Shown here: one piece after another, positions 8,380 through 17,186 of the stretch
Numbering within the stretch: the stretch's first letter is position 1
Layout of the letters: each line of letters opens with the position of its first letter
NCBI GenBank assembly: GCA_023091735.1
Contig: JALKBU010000647.1
Location: 1-29,344, forward strand
Reading direction: 5' to 3'
Length of the DNA stretch: 29,344 bases
Source of the DNA: Trichomonas tenax
Taxonomy: Eukaryota > Parabasalia > Trichomonadida > Trichomonadidae
Program-made: the position numbers and the translations under genes
Notes under the pieces: generated by a model
Databases searched by the model: none
What the model was told of the DNA's origin: nothing
The model's input: only the letters and a program-made list of their open reading frames with translations

Positions 8380-8860
8380 CTTGATGCACGCAGCCATGCA
8401 AGCATAAAGTCGCCTTTTGTGGTCGAATCATTTCGATTCTTCCTTGAGCAATCGAATTCCTTTGAAACATTATGCTACAGTTATTGTAAAATCAATATTT
8501 TATTCTAATTTTCATTAATAAAAAATTTCTTAAAGTTCGATATCATAATTTTTCTTAATTTGCTTTCCTATAAGTTCAATACCTTTGCAGGTGGCCCTTG
8601 AATGAAATACGAGATCTCTTTCAAAATTTTAATGTTCTCTTTAGCGGAAAGATTGTACTACATCATAACAATGATTATATATTTCTCAACGATTTAAAAT
8701 AATTATATATATGATATTTTTTTAATAAAAGAATGATTATATAGACTGAAAAGAATATTTATACAATTAAAAGAAAATTAAGAGAAAAAGTGCATCAAGC
8801 ATGGATGCTGCAGCAGATGTCGCTTGCCTGCGCGATTCGAAGCAGTTCGATTGCTCAAGG
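8380..8860. repeat. Two inverted repeat pairs in shuffled order
   Basis: CTTGATGCAC (8380-8389) is complementary to GTGCATCAAG (8790-8799), and CCTTGAGCAATCGAA (8442-8456) to TTCGATTGCTCAAGG (8846-8860). The pairs run A-B...A'-B', not nested, so this is not one simple stem. The two ~75-bp blocks also show partial direct similarity around GTCGC and TTCGATT. Confidence 0.6.
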
Positions 8861-9047
8861 CAGATTTGAATTGAAGACAAAGAACAACTCTGTTAACCTG
8901 CTACATTTTGTTATATTATACCTCTATAAATTGCCGCCACAATTTATAGATGTATATTGTTATTATGAACACAGCATAATATCAAGTTGTCATAACTATC
9001 TTCTATTATGGCCCTGATATTTTACAATGGATTTTGACACTCTGTAT

Positions 9048-9102
9048 TTTTGACACTTTACCATCAGACTTTTAATATTTTACATGTTGTAAAGTGTCAA
9101 AA
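9048..9102. repeat. Perfect 14-bp inverted repeat
   Basis: TTTTGACACTTTAC (9048-9061) pairs with GTAAAGTGTCAAAA (9089-9102) around a 27-nt loop that contains TTTACATGT. A further partial TTTTGACACT lies just upstream, near 9032. It is about 400 bp before the nucleotide-sugar transporter gene; its function is unknown. Confidence 0.6.
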
Positions 9103-9506
9103 TGTCGAAAACCTTAATATCACTTTTTTACAAAAAAGTAGTCTGCTCTATCCACATGTATGATGAAAAAAATTTAGGAATTACTTAAAAGAAAAAGAAA
9201 AAATTTGAATGATGTAAACAATCGAGAATTATATTCTAAAGCATGAATAAATAACAATAGCATAAAAATGTGATCAACAATCGAACTCTTTTTCATAAGG
9301 ATGATGTAAACATATCAAATGTTGAAGCATTTCTTCGAAAAATTTGTTGTTACAGTTTATATAATAATAATTGCCTATATATGTCTGTGGTTTTTCATAA
9401 AATAACGGATTTTGATTTTTTTTGTTGACTACTTTATAAAAATGCATTAAAGTTGTTTTTGCTATTTTTAAAAGAACGAAATTTCAATAGATGTAAAATT
9501 AAAAAA

Positions 9507-10526
9507 ATGAAAGTTGAACAACACCAGTTTATTACGCAGAAATTATCTTGGGGTTTTCTAGTTTTGACTTTCATAGGAATGATGACTTCGTTCTCGCTGC
9601 ATTCTTTTGCTCGGAATCAACTAATTTTAAAATATAAAATCACGAATTCGAATTTCTTAACATTTCTTCAGTATTTATCGTTCGCTTTCAGCGGGATTGA
9701 TCTTTCTTACCGCGTAATCGCACAGAAATTCGATGCAACTAAGCATGATTCCTCTATTTTCCTTTCAGCATTGATTATGGTTTCTTCCCTTCTTACAAAT
9801 TTCTCATCACTGAGCCTCAGTGATTCTACTCAGGTTTTGTTTAGGTCCGTCAGGCTTGTACCAATAATGATTTCAAATATATACATTTTCCAAAAGCCGC
9901 ATTCAGTTCTTGTCGTACTTGGTATCTGCTGCATCGTTTGCGCGCTTGTGGCGTTTGCAATCGATCAGTTTTCGGGAGGAACTCGCTTTGATATGTCTGG
10001 AATTGTTGCAACAATGCTTTCGATGTGCTTTGACTCTTTGGCTTCAAATTTCGCCGAGAAGCTCTCTATGCAGGAGGGAATCTGCCTGTATAGTATAATC
10101 TCAAATATTTACGGGGTTTCTTTTATTTTAATTTCGGTATTCACCTTACTCCACGGGGATTTGCTGACGGGCGCCAAAGGAATAACCAGGGACCCAATGT
10201 CTCTCGGAATGATTGCATTATTCACAATTTCAGGACATATTGGAATTATGATATTGTTTGGAGTTATAAAAAGGTATGGTTGCATTGCCGGCAACACGTT
10301 ACAGGCCATAGGAAAGCCAGTAGTTACATATATACAGTCTCCTAAGTTCACACGCATTACATTATTCTCAATCATCACTATGTCTTTCGGAATTATGCTT
10401 AATATCATATCGGTATCGCTTGCAAAGATTCCAGAGTACTTTGATTCGGGAGACCAAATACCAATAGTTCCAGAATTCCCCATTATCACAGGAGATGATG
10501 AAAAGGAGGAAGCTGTAGCAGCTTGA
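9507..10526 (+). CDS. UAA-family nucleotide-sugar transporter (SLC35B-like), 339 aa
   Basis: The first in-frame ATG is at 9507. The product starts MKVEQHQFITQKLSWGFLVL. About 8-10 hydrophobic segments cover residues 13-305. The stretch LSLSDSTQVLFRSVRLVPIM (about 102-121) matches the UAA signature in which small residues precede a Lys/Arg-Ser-x-(K/R)-x-(I/V)-P motif. FDSLASNFAEKL (about 175-185) matches the conserved D-x-x-x-x-NxQEK region of that family. The usual TTTRK motif near the C-terminus is replaced by TLQAIGKPVVTY (about 264-275). The polar C-terminal tail is Glu/Asp-rich. It probably exchanges nucleotide sugars or PAPS across the Golgi or ER membrane; the substrate is undetermined. 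The leader contains ATGTAA (9491-9496), a start-stop element 11 bp before the ATG. Confidence 0.85.
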   Translation: MKVEQHQFITQKLSWGFLVLTFIGMMTSFSLHSFARNQLILKYKITNSNFLTFLQYLSFAFSGIDLSYRVIAQKFDATKHDSSIFLSALIMVSSLLTNFSSLSLSDSTQVLFRSVRLVPIMISNIYIFQKPHSVLVVLGICCIVCALVAFAIDQFSGGTRFDMSGIVATMLSMCFDSLASNFAEKLSMQEGICLYSIISNIYGVSFILISVFTLLHGDLLTGAKGITRDPMSLGMIALFTISGHIGIMILFGVIKRYGCIAGNTLQAIGKPVVTYIQSPKFTRITLFSIITMSFGIMLNIISVSLAKIPEYFDSGDQIPIVPEFPIITGDDEKEEAVAA

Positions 10527-10674
10527 AACTGCTATACGACCCTCAGCATTTCTTTTTATTTTTTGTTTGTTTGTATTAAATATGCTTTTGTTTATTAAAT
10601 TGTCAGGCTATTCTATTATATCTCAAGAAATGCAAACTTCTATTCGATAAATAATAATAAAACTGACATTTAAA

Positions 10675-11157
10675 ATGAAGGTCAAAGAATTTTTGCTTCA
10701 TCCCTTTAATAACCATTTTTTAGTGCCAGAAATAGATCTCGAATATCTCAGCGATGATATATTTGATACTACAGCATTTAGAACAATCTTTATAATGTTT
10801 TTTATTTTTGGAACATCGGGATTTATCTTTTGTAGATTCAACAGCTCACCAGAAATTGGATACACATTCTCAGAAACTAAAGAAATAGTTACATCAATGT
10901 TTGATCTTTCAACATTTGTTTCACAATTCTCAAACGAAACTTATTTTTCTATCATTTGTTGCGGATTATTAACAGCATCTCTTTTCTCCATTTATAGAAT
11001 ATCGAATTACAAACAAACTGCAATAATCACTATGATTTCACCATTTTGTCTTTTAATTAGTCTGTTTTTCATTTACCTGCTGCTGCATGCAAAAAGTTCA
11101 TCATATTCATTATCATATAGGCCATCATTTAGAGTTAGGAAGCAAAGATATATTTAA
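10675..11157 (+). CDS. Small membrane protein with about three transmembrane helices, 160 aa
   Basis: ATG at 10675, 148 bp after the transporter gene on the same strand and preceded by GACATTTAAA, an Inr-like context. Hydrophobic segments lie at about residues 38-58 (IFIMFFIFGTSGFIF), 87-105 (YFSIICCGLLTASLF) and 115-141 (IITMISPFCLLISLFFIY). The N-terminus is acidic and the C-terminus basic (RPSFRVRKQRYI), which would place it in the cytosol by the positive-inside rule. The gene is intact and protein-like; no family was recognised. It could act in the secretory pathway like its neighbour, but that is only proximity. Confidence 0.7.
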   Translation: MKVKEFLLHPFNNHFLVPEIDLEYLSDDIFDTTAFRTIFIMFFIFGTSGFIFCRFNSSPEIGYTFSETKEIVTSMFDLSTFVSQFSNETYFSIICCGLLTASLFSIYRISNYKQTAIITMISPFCLLISLFFIYLLLHAKSSSYSLSYRPSFRVRKQRYI

Positions 11158-11485
11158 GTGATAAATCTTATTCATTTAATCATACAATGGAATAAATTGT
11201 GTTTTAAATGGGTCCATCATCGGCTGATTTGATTACCTTTTTAATAAGATATTAAAATAATGTGTTTATTTCTATGCTAACGTCAACATCAAGCCGGCAA
11301 AGACTTTTGTAAAGGATTTGTATGAATTTTCTGCTTGTGTGTAAAGACTTCGACATTTTCAAAATGTAGGCGAAAAAGAATGCTTTTCGGTGGAAGCGTA
11401 CTCTAGCTCATGCTGGCAAAGACTTTTATAGGTGTATTTTTTGGCAATTAATACTCCATCTTTCTTTTTTGAGCGATTTAAATGA
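11158..11485. other. Spacer with a short direct repeat
   Basis: GGCAAAGACTTTTRTA occurs at about 11296-11311 and again at about 11415-11430, about 119 bp apart. A small GAAAA/TTTTC hairpin lies near 11370. No gene is seen. Confidence 0.5.
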
Positions 11486-11619
11486 GCGGATTTTTTTTCG
11501 ATCAAAAAATGAAAAGCCTTTCAAGTAACTCGATTTGAAAATAAATTATATTAATATATCACATATAAATTCATTAACCACTTTAATATTATACTGTTAT
11601 CGCTCAAAATATAAATGCA
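11486..11619 (+). repeat. Left arm of long inverted repeat
   Basis: It matches the reverse complement of 14004-14136 except for T8 against T7 near the outer end and ACCAC against ATCAC near position 11579. Confidence 0.9.
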
Positions 11620-11742
11620 TGAAATAAATTTCGTGTATTTTGAAGTCTTATATTAACACTTTGATTTATCATCATAATGTTGATCTTAATCGATTAAAAT
11701 TATATGATTATAAAATTGCTGCGAAAAAAATGGCCATTTTTC

Positions 11743-12773
11743 GGCTCCACTTTTTTTCTCGTTGACCTTTTTGAGTTTTGCGATTTTTAACGAGTGACCC
11801 CCTTCCTGGACGAATCTGATGAAACATTTACGTGCTTTTTGTGGGTGCTGATTCTAGTGGTGCAATCTGTTTCATGATTTTAGCAAGGTATTACTTAATC
11901 AAGATATGATTACAAACAGAAACCCATTACAAATCATTAATAAGCTTCTGTTATGGATCTCTTTGATGATTATAACAAATACATCTCACTATTATAGCGT
12001 TCGCTCGCTTATTTTTGATAGAGAGCCCCTAGAAAAATCAAAAAATAGAAAAGAAAAAATACGCTACGCGCAGGAGTCAAACGGCATTCCTTTGCCCATA
12101 CATCGAGCATACCTAAAGTTATGATACCTCAAATTCACACAAAATTTGCTCATTGGTAACATTACATATCAAATTTTCGATTTTACGTGACAAATATCAG
12201 ATAATAAGTGTCGAAAATAATGACTTTCGTTATTTTACATGTCAAAATTGGCTGAAATCTCATGGAGCATGGAGATCCTCAAGTTAAGTAGACAACCAAA
12301 TGCTATAAACATACTCAGCACCCCTGAAAAGCACCAATTTCTTATTAAAATAAATGGAAATACTAAATAAGTTAAATTATTGCTTTTTTAAAAATACAAA
12401 AACAGAGTCTCATATTCTTAAAATAATAATCTATAATCACACTGTTTATGAATGTATTAATTATAATTGATTTTGCTAATATATTTATAAATTCTGCGTT
12501 TTAATATAGGCTACATCTATATTATTAACATGCAGTTATACCTACAATAGATAAGATAAGAGAAGAGCTTCCATCATCTTCCAATACAAGATAGTGTTTG
12601 TTTAAGCAAAATCATATTGGATGAGCGGCTTGGCCTTTGTTTGCAGAGATATTATTGATACCACTGTAAACAGAACCCCAGAAAGGCACGTAAATGTTTT
12701 ATCAGATCTATAGGGGAGTCACTCGTTAAAAAACGCAAAACTCAAAAGAGTAAACGAGAAAAAAAAATTCAAG
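11743..12773. mobile_element. MITE-like element, copy B, interrupted by a 336-bp insertion
   Basis: It follows copy A (1273-1949) from GGCTCCAC to about 12334, then breaks off. It resumes at about 12671 with the right terminal repeat (AAGGCACGTAAATG...CGCAAAACTC...AACGAGAAAAAA). The inserted block 12335-12670 is AT-rich without a gene. It is flanked by an imperfect ~19-bp duplication (CAGCACCCCTGAAAAGCAC on the left, CAGAACCCCAGAAAGGCAC on the right), which could be an old target-site duplication or slippage. Reading frames inside, such as 11906-12124 on the + strand, do not correspond to frames in copy A and are probably chance. Confidence 0.7.
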
Positions 12774-13251
12774 GCTTCTAAAGAATGAGATATTTAAATA
12801 GCGTATTTTTTCTTAACAATCTGATTAAATTGAAATATAAGCTATGATAGAACGCAATTGTTATAAATATTTGATTTTAGAAAAGTAACGTTTGATATTT
12901 AACGAATATTCACTAATAAAATTATTAGTTTTAGCTCAAGAAAATTGCATTTCTCATGAATTAAATCTGAAAATTGTGCTTTTAAATAAACAATTTAGTT
13001 GATTTTTAGATTATAAAAATGATAATACAGCTAAATTTTTTTTAACAAAAAGTACGTTAAAAAATTATTATTTGTTATCCAATCGTTTTTTATCGATTTA
13101 GAGTGTCTGTTTGTGCATATATCTCTTCAGTCAATGAAAAACGAGTGGAGAGCATATATTAATTCTTCGATTCTCTCCCAATTTCATCGCAAACAAGACA
13201 TCAACGGCCAACAAATGGCCAATTCGAATCCGTTCTTCTTATCTAGCCATC

Positions 13252-13661
13252 TACACAACAGAAGTCATAGCAATACAGGGAAGTAGTGCTCCTTGTGGCG
13301 TTGTGTATTTGTTGACCATGATATTTCTGTCACTTTTACGATTTTCCCGCCAAATATTTTTGTTAACATATGTTCTTGCTTCATGTATAATATGTGTATA
13401 TATTTTGAAAATAAATTGCTGAATTAAAATAGCTCTAAGTCTCTATTTCAATGAAAAAATGCGACAAAAGTATTTATGATTAAAAAAATTAAATAATCTT
13501 TTGTTAAAAAGGGTGAGATAAAGCTGAATGCGGTGATGATAATATGATGGCTTATCACCTGCATATGTATCCGATTAAATATCAATACCCAATCTGTTCA
13601 TTTTTAGTAATCCTGATTTTATCTCGTTATTATTCACTTGATTTGTCCATTTTCAACGCAG
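13252..13661 (+). repeat. Dispersed repeat, copy 1 (partner at 28941-29344)
   Basis: From 13308 onward it is about 97% identical by eye to 28997-29344, through TTAACATATG, AATAAATTGCTGAATTAAAA and AAAGGGTGAGATAAAGCTGA. The first 56 bp (13252-13307) match the partner only in reverse complement; they are bounded by TACACAAC and GTTGTGTA. A 98-aa frame at 13544-13840 begins inside the repeat and stays open in the visible part of copy 2, but it has no protein-like features and I do not call it a gene. Confidence 0.85.
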
Positions 13662-14003
13662 ACAAATCAGTGTCTACTAAATGTTGGACTTACAGAATAA
13701 AAATGTGTTGCTTTTTATTCGCAAAATATTTAATCTTAATTTGCAACCCTTACTTTTCATCCACACAGCATGCAAACAACATGAGAAATGATAACCCGTC
13801 AGTTAACATCAAAATAAATCAAGACATTTTTTTGATATAATATTGAATAATATATTTTTCATGCTTTATATATCCACAGCATTTTAGATGGGAAATTTTT
13901 TCATTTGCCACCAAAATTAGACCTTAAATATTCATACTGGTGGAGAAAAATCGAGATGTTTGAGTAGGCGTAGAAAATTTTCAGCGGAAAATTCAGTGAC
14001 GCC

Positions 14004-14136
14004 TGCATTTATATTTTGAGCGATAACAGTATAATATTAAAGTGATTAATGAATTTATATGTGATATATTAATATAATTTATTTTCAAATCGAGTTACTT
14101 GAAAGGCTTTTCATTTTTTGATCGAAAAAAATCCGC
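14004..14136 (-). repeat. Right arm of long inverted repeat
   Basis: Inverted partner of 11486-11619. Its outer end forms the palindrome ATCCGCGGAT (14131-14140). It lies 74 bp beyond the stop codon of the receptor gene at 14211. Confidence 0.9.
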
Positions 14137-14210
14137 GGATTTTAAAAGTTTGAAATAAGGCATTCTGACATGTAAAGTAAAAATAATAATAGATAATGTC
14201 AAAGAGTTTT

Positions 14211-17186
14211 TTATATTGCATCGTATCCACCTGCACCACCGCACCAGCTTGGGTGTCCGCATGTGAAGACGAACTTAAATCCGGTGATGAAGTTCTGATA
14301 GAACTCTGACCAGAATGTGAGGAATGGAAGTTCAAACTTGCCTGAGACGAAGCCGTTGATGATTGTACCAAGACCGATGTAGAGGAGAACTGGAGCAAAG
14401 ATAACTGTCATGAAGACAGCACCGCCTGTAACCTTACCATCGTGCTGTGCTGATGTTGGCTCTGGGGCTACTGTTGGGGCTGATGTTGGTCCAGTTGTTG
14501 GAGCTGATGTTGGTCCAGTTGTTGGAGCTGACGTTGGACCAGTTGTTGGTGGAACGTATGTCTTCGGGCAGACATAGTTTGTGTGAGCATATAGGGTGAC
14601 AATCTTCATGTTGGACTCGAAGGCAATGTCGTCAAAGTCGATCTTTGGATATGGAACAGACTCGTTACACAAGTAAATAACATTTGTTCTGTAATTAGCG
14701 TAGCCACCGCCATAAGTAACAATGACACCATCCATAAGATCATCAGGTGTGACTAACTTCATGGTGAGCGATTGTCTAGCATCACCAATACCATAGCACT
14801 TCTCGCTACCCTGATGAGTAACACACTTCCAGAGGTGTGTTTGACCACCACCAAGGCATTCACGGTTGGCGGCACCACACTCACGTGGTGTATCTGGGTC
14901 GTAGAGGATTTCGGTCTTTTCATAATCGCCTGGTGTACCAATAACGATCTTTTCTCTATGGGTTGGGATGTTTCTGAGATCAAGTTCAACGAACTTGTTG
15001 TTGACTGGCTTTGATCTGAAGTAGAACTTGGATGGATCAATTGGTGGTGGGTTTGGTGTTGGATTTGGTGTCTTTGGAAGCTCTGGATCACTGAATGCAA
15101 TTGGGCAAGCGTTGTGTGAAGCAGCGCTGAGTGTGACGACGTGGTCAGTAGATGTATCAAGCCAAAGGACCTGCTGTGGGTTGATGTACATATCGTTGTA
15201 GTCGAGGGAGTCATCGCAGGAAATCTTAAGCCTGAGATCAGTGTCGAGGTTGTTCTGATATGTGAGTGTTGTCTGATCAGAGAGCTTCAATGTTGGCATG
15301 GAGATGACTTGATCGTAGCTGATATCAGCGTATGGGAAGCATGATGTGGATTGGCCTGTCTCGTAGCAAAGATAAGCATTAGCCTGCTGGGTGTAGTACG
15401 TGTAGCAGTTGCCACGTGTCTTTGGACAGTCGATCTTGTCCCAAGCGGAGAACTCAAAGTAAACATCAGTCATATCGACCTTGTTAGAGATCTTAGCATC
15501 GAATTTAACGTGTGTGGCCTTGAACTTATCGAGGTTGAAAGAAACGTAGTGTGTATCGTTGTAGATGATGTTATGTGGGTTTGGAGACTTCATTGGTGTT
15601 GGCGTTGGCTTTGGATATGGTGGAGGTGTTGGAATGTTCCACTTTGGACGTGGTGTTGGTGTTGGGCCAGTGGAGATCAAGCAAGCCTGTTTAGCATAAG
15701 CGCTGAACTTTAAGATTGTGCCATCAAGAACTACAGAATCGTTGATGAACTTGATCTGGTTTTCTGGGAGATCATCCTGGCAAAGGTATGAGACCTGAGC
15801 TCTCTTGTTGAGGCCGTAGTAGTTGGCCTTGATACCCTTGGTAAAGTCGAAAGGACTGACCAATGTGAAGTTGATGCTGTTTTCGAATTCGCCATATGCA
15901 CGGCATGTCTTGTCGTCTGTGCAGAGGAAAACTGTAGCGTCCTCAACGCCGAAGCAGTTGTAGCCACTCGGGCAGCTGATACCACCGCAAGGCAAGTAGA
16001 AGAGCTCAAACTGGCCCTGACCTTTAACGCCAGCAACCTGGACATCCCATTTGTAGTAGCCTGTCAATGATTCTGGGTTAAGTCCCATGAGACTGAGTTT
16101 GATTGTTCCCATTGGTCCTTCAACATCAGCATTGCACTTGCCGAGTGGGGATGGTGGGACTGGGATTGAAACGATATCAGCTTCGTGGGAGTAGGCGTTG
16201 ATAACGAGAGAAGAAGAATCAAGATGAATGTTTTCATCAATTCTCATATAGCCCTCTGGGTAGCTAACGTCCGCAGCTTTTACTCTGATCTTTGTACGGT
16301 AGTTTGTCTTTGTGTTTTGGTAATCAAGCTCGAAACCGTTTTCTTCACCACCTGTAGCAAGGGAAGCTGGGTTAACCTCAGTTCTGGAAACACCGAATGA
16401 CTGGCATTTATCCTCATTTGGAACTAAGGGGCAGAGCCATACATTGGAATATTCATCTCCTTCTGAGCAGTTGTATGGCGGTGGGCACTTCATTCTGTCG
16501 CATGGCTTCAAGAACATAGACATTTCCTTAGAGTTGTAAAGAACAGATGAGCGGAAACCGAAAGGTCCATCAGCTAATTCGTCCAATTGTGCATCAATAC
16601 CCATTTCTGGATTGGAATCCATTCTGGAGACGAACTCGCAGACTGGTATGAATGCTGGTGTTGGCGTTGGAGCCTGAACTCTTGTTGGACAGCCAACTTG
16701 ATGGTTTACAAGAAGGTTGATCTGTGTGCGGTTCTCAAAGTGCTGAATTGATTTTGTAAATGCTGGAGATGGTTCTGTATGTGATGTATCGCAGTTAATA
16801 ATAACATCAAAATCAACAACGTGCCATTTGCCTTCAGAAATGAATGGTGTACCATCGGCATTATAGTTAATTGTCATATCTCTCTTAGTCCACTCGAATT
16901 CAGCAAGATAGTTTGTGTATTCCCACTCTTGTGAACCATCTTTCCTACGCATGACGCTGGCGCCGCGCATGACTGGCTTAGATCCAAATGGAAGGTCAGC
17001 TTCATCGAGTGCGTCGCAAAGTTTGAAGTAATATGTGTAACTTGTTTCTGTATCTGTAAATATTTGTACAACTTTATCATAAGCGGCGTGTAAATCGTAT
17101 CTTTGGTCGTCTATGTTGACGGAGCAAATTCCGTATTCTTTGAGACTCCGAGTAATTCTCGGAAGGGCAAAAAGAAAACCAATCAT
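14211..17186 (-). CDS. Type I membrane receptor with about five MRH-like lectin modules and an Atg27/CI-MPR-type C-terminus, 991 aa
   Basis: A short hydrophobic N-terminus (MIGFLFALPRI) may be a signal peptide. Five Cys-bearing modules follow at about 20-167, 183-340, 348-503, 540-694 and 720-873. They end in patterns like YGGGYANYRTNVIYLC...YVC, as in mannose-6-phosphate-receptor homology (MRH) domains. Pro-rich linkers (PTPTP at 173-177 and 507-511; TTGPTSAP three times at 881-904) separate several modules. One membrane helix lies at about 921-946 (GGAVFMTVIFAPVLLYIGLG), with the downstream LPFLTFW...F spacing of Atg27/CI-MPR proteins. The tail is short, Cys/Gly-rich and ends in YDAI, a YxxPhi sorting signal. 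Likely a Golgi-to-lysosome sorting receptor; ligand binding is unproven. No Inr-like element is seen; AATAAACCAA lies just upstream. The 14166-14178 motif sits 33 bp after the stop. Confidence 0.75.
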   Translation of the reverse strand: MIGFLFALPRITRSLKEYGICSVNIDDQRYDLHAAYDKVVQIFTDTETSYTYYFKLCDALDEADLPFGSKPVMRGASVMRRKDGSQEWEYTNYLAEFEWTKRDMTINYNADGTPFISEGKWHVVDFDVIINCDTSHTEPSPAFTKSIQHFENRTQINLLVNHQVGCPTRVQAPTPTPAFIPVCEFVSRMDSNPEMGIDAQLDELADGPFGFRSSVLYNSKEMSMFLKPCDRMKCPPPYNCSEGDEYSNVWLCPLVPNEDKCQSFGVSRTEVNPASLATGGEENGFELDYQNTKTNYRTKIRVKAADVSYPEGYMRIDENIHLDSSSLVINAYSHEADIVSIPVPPSPLGKCNADVEGPMGTIKLSLMGLNPESLTGYYKWDVQVAGVKGQGQFELFYLPCGGISCPSGYNCFGVEDATVFLCTDDKTCRAYGEFENSINFTLVSPFDFTKGIKANYYGLNKRAQVSYLCQDDLPENQIKFINDSVVLDGTILKFSAYAKQACLISTGPTPTPRPKWNIPTPPPYPKPTPTPMKSPNPHNIIYNDTHYVSFNLDKFKATHVKFDAKISNKVDMTDVYFEFSAWDKIDCPKTRGNCYTYYTQQANAYLCYETGQSTSCFPYADISYDQVISMPTLKLSDQTTLTYQNNLDTDLRLKISCDDSLDYNDMYINPQQVLWLDTSTDHVVTLSAASHNACPIAFSDPELPKTPNPTPNPPPIDPSKFYFRSKPVNNKFVELDLRNIPTHREKIVIGTPGDYEKTEILYDPDTPRECGAANRECLGGGQTHLWKCVTHQGSEKCYGIGDARQSLTMKLVTPDDLMDGVIVTYGGGYANYRTNVIYLCNESVPYPKIDFDDIAFESNMKIVTLYAHTNYVCPKTYVPPTTGPTSAPTTGPTSAPTTGPTSAPTVAPEPTSAQHDGKVTGGAVFMTVIFAPVLLYIGLGTIINGFVSGKFELPFLTFWSEFYQNFITGFKFVFTCGHPSWCGGAGGYDAI
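14475..14546 (-). repeat. Three tandem 24-bp coding repeats (TTGPTSAP)
   Basis: Encodes residues 881-904 of the receptor, a Thr/Pro-rich stalk just outside the membrane. The units are nearly identical in DNA, so copy number may vary between strains. Confidence 0.8.

Larger units (their letters stand above)
6700..9506. other. Long spacer between divergent transporter genes
   Basis: 2.8 kb without an intact gene. It holds remnants of reading frames on the + strand (7251-7818, and an open 48-aa ORF at 7914-8060 ending in a hydrophobic stretch). It also holds the shuffled inverted repeats at 8380-8860, the 14-bp inverted repeat at 9048-9102 and the motif ACTTTACATGTCA at 7065-7077. GGATATATATATATCC at 7985-8000 is a simple palindrome. 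The rest is AT-rich, with nothing recognisable. Confidence 0.5.
11486..14136. mobile_element. Composite repeat region bounded by ~134-bp inverted repeats
   Basis: The left arm 11486-11619 and right arm 14004-14136 are near-perfect inverted copies: one base difference and one T-run length difference. They lie 2.4 kb apart. Both arms have their outer end at GCGGAT and their inner end at ATAAATGCA. Between them sit a second, interrupted copy of the MITE-like element (11743-12773), AT-rich DNA (12774-13251) without a recognisable gene, a dispersed repeat that recurs at 28941 (13252-13661), and 342 bp of unassigned sequence. No transposase-like ORF was found, and no clear target-site duplication flanks the arms. 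It could be a non-autonomous inverted-repeat element loaded by later insertions, or two inverted insertions of one shorter repeat. Confidence 0.6.

Noticed and set aside
8790..9017. 75-aa + strand ORF
   Set aside because: It starts inside the shuffled inverted repeat, and its composition is that of AT-rich spacer translated by chance.
13221..13235. TTCGAATCC, a tRNA T-loop-like string
   Set aside because: No A box, no acceptor or anticodon stem can be drawn around it. No tRNA was found in the window.
13544..13840. 98-aa + strand ORF
   Set aside because: It starts inside a dispersed repeat, is Ile/Tyr/Cys-rich like random AT-rich translation, and has no motif.
14759..16400. Several ORFs of 67-151 aa on both strands
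   Set aside because: They are shadows of the 991-aa receptor gene, whose GC-richer codons suppress stops in other frames.
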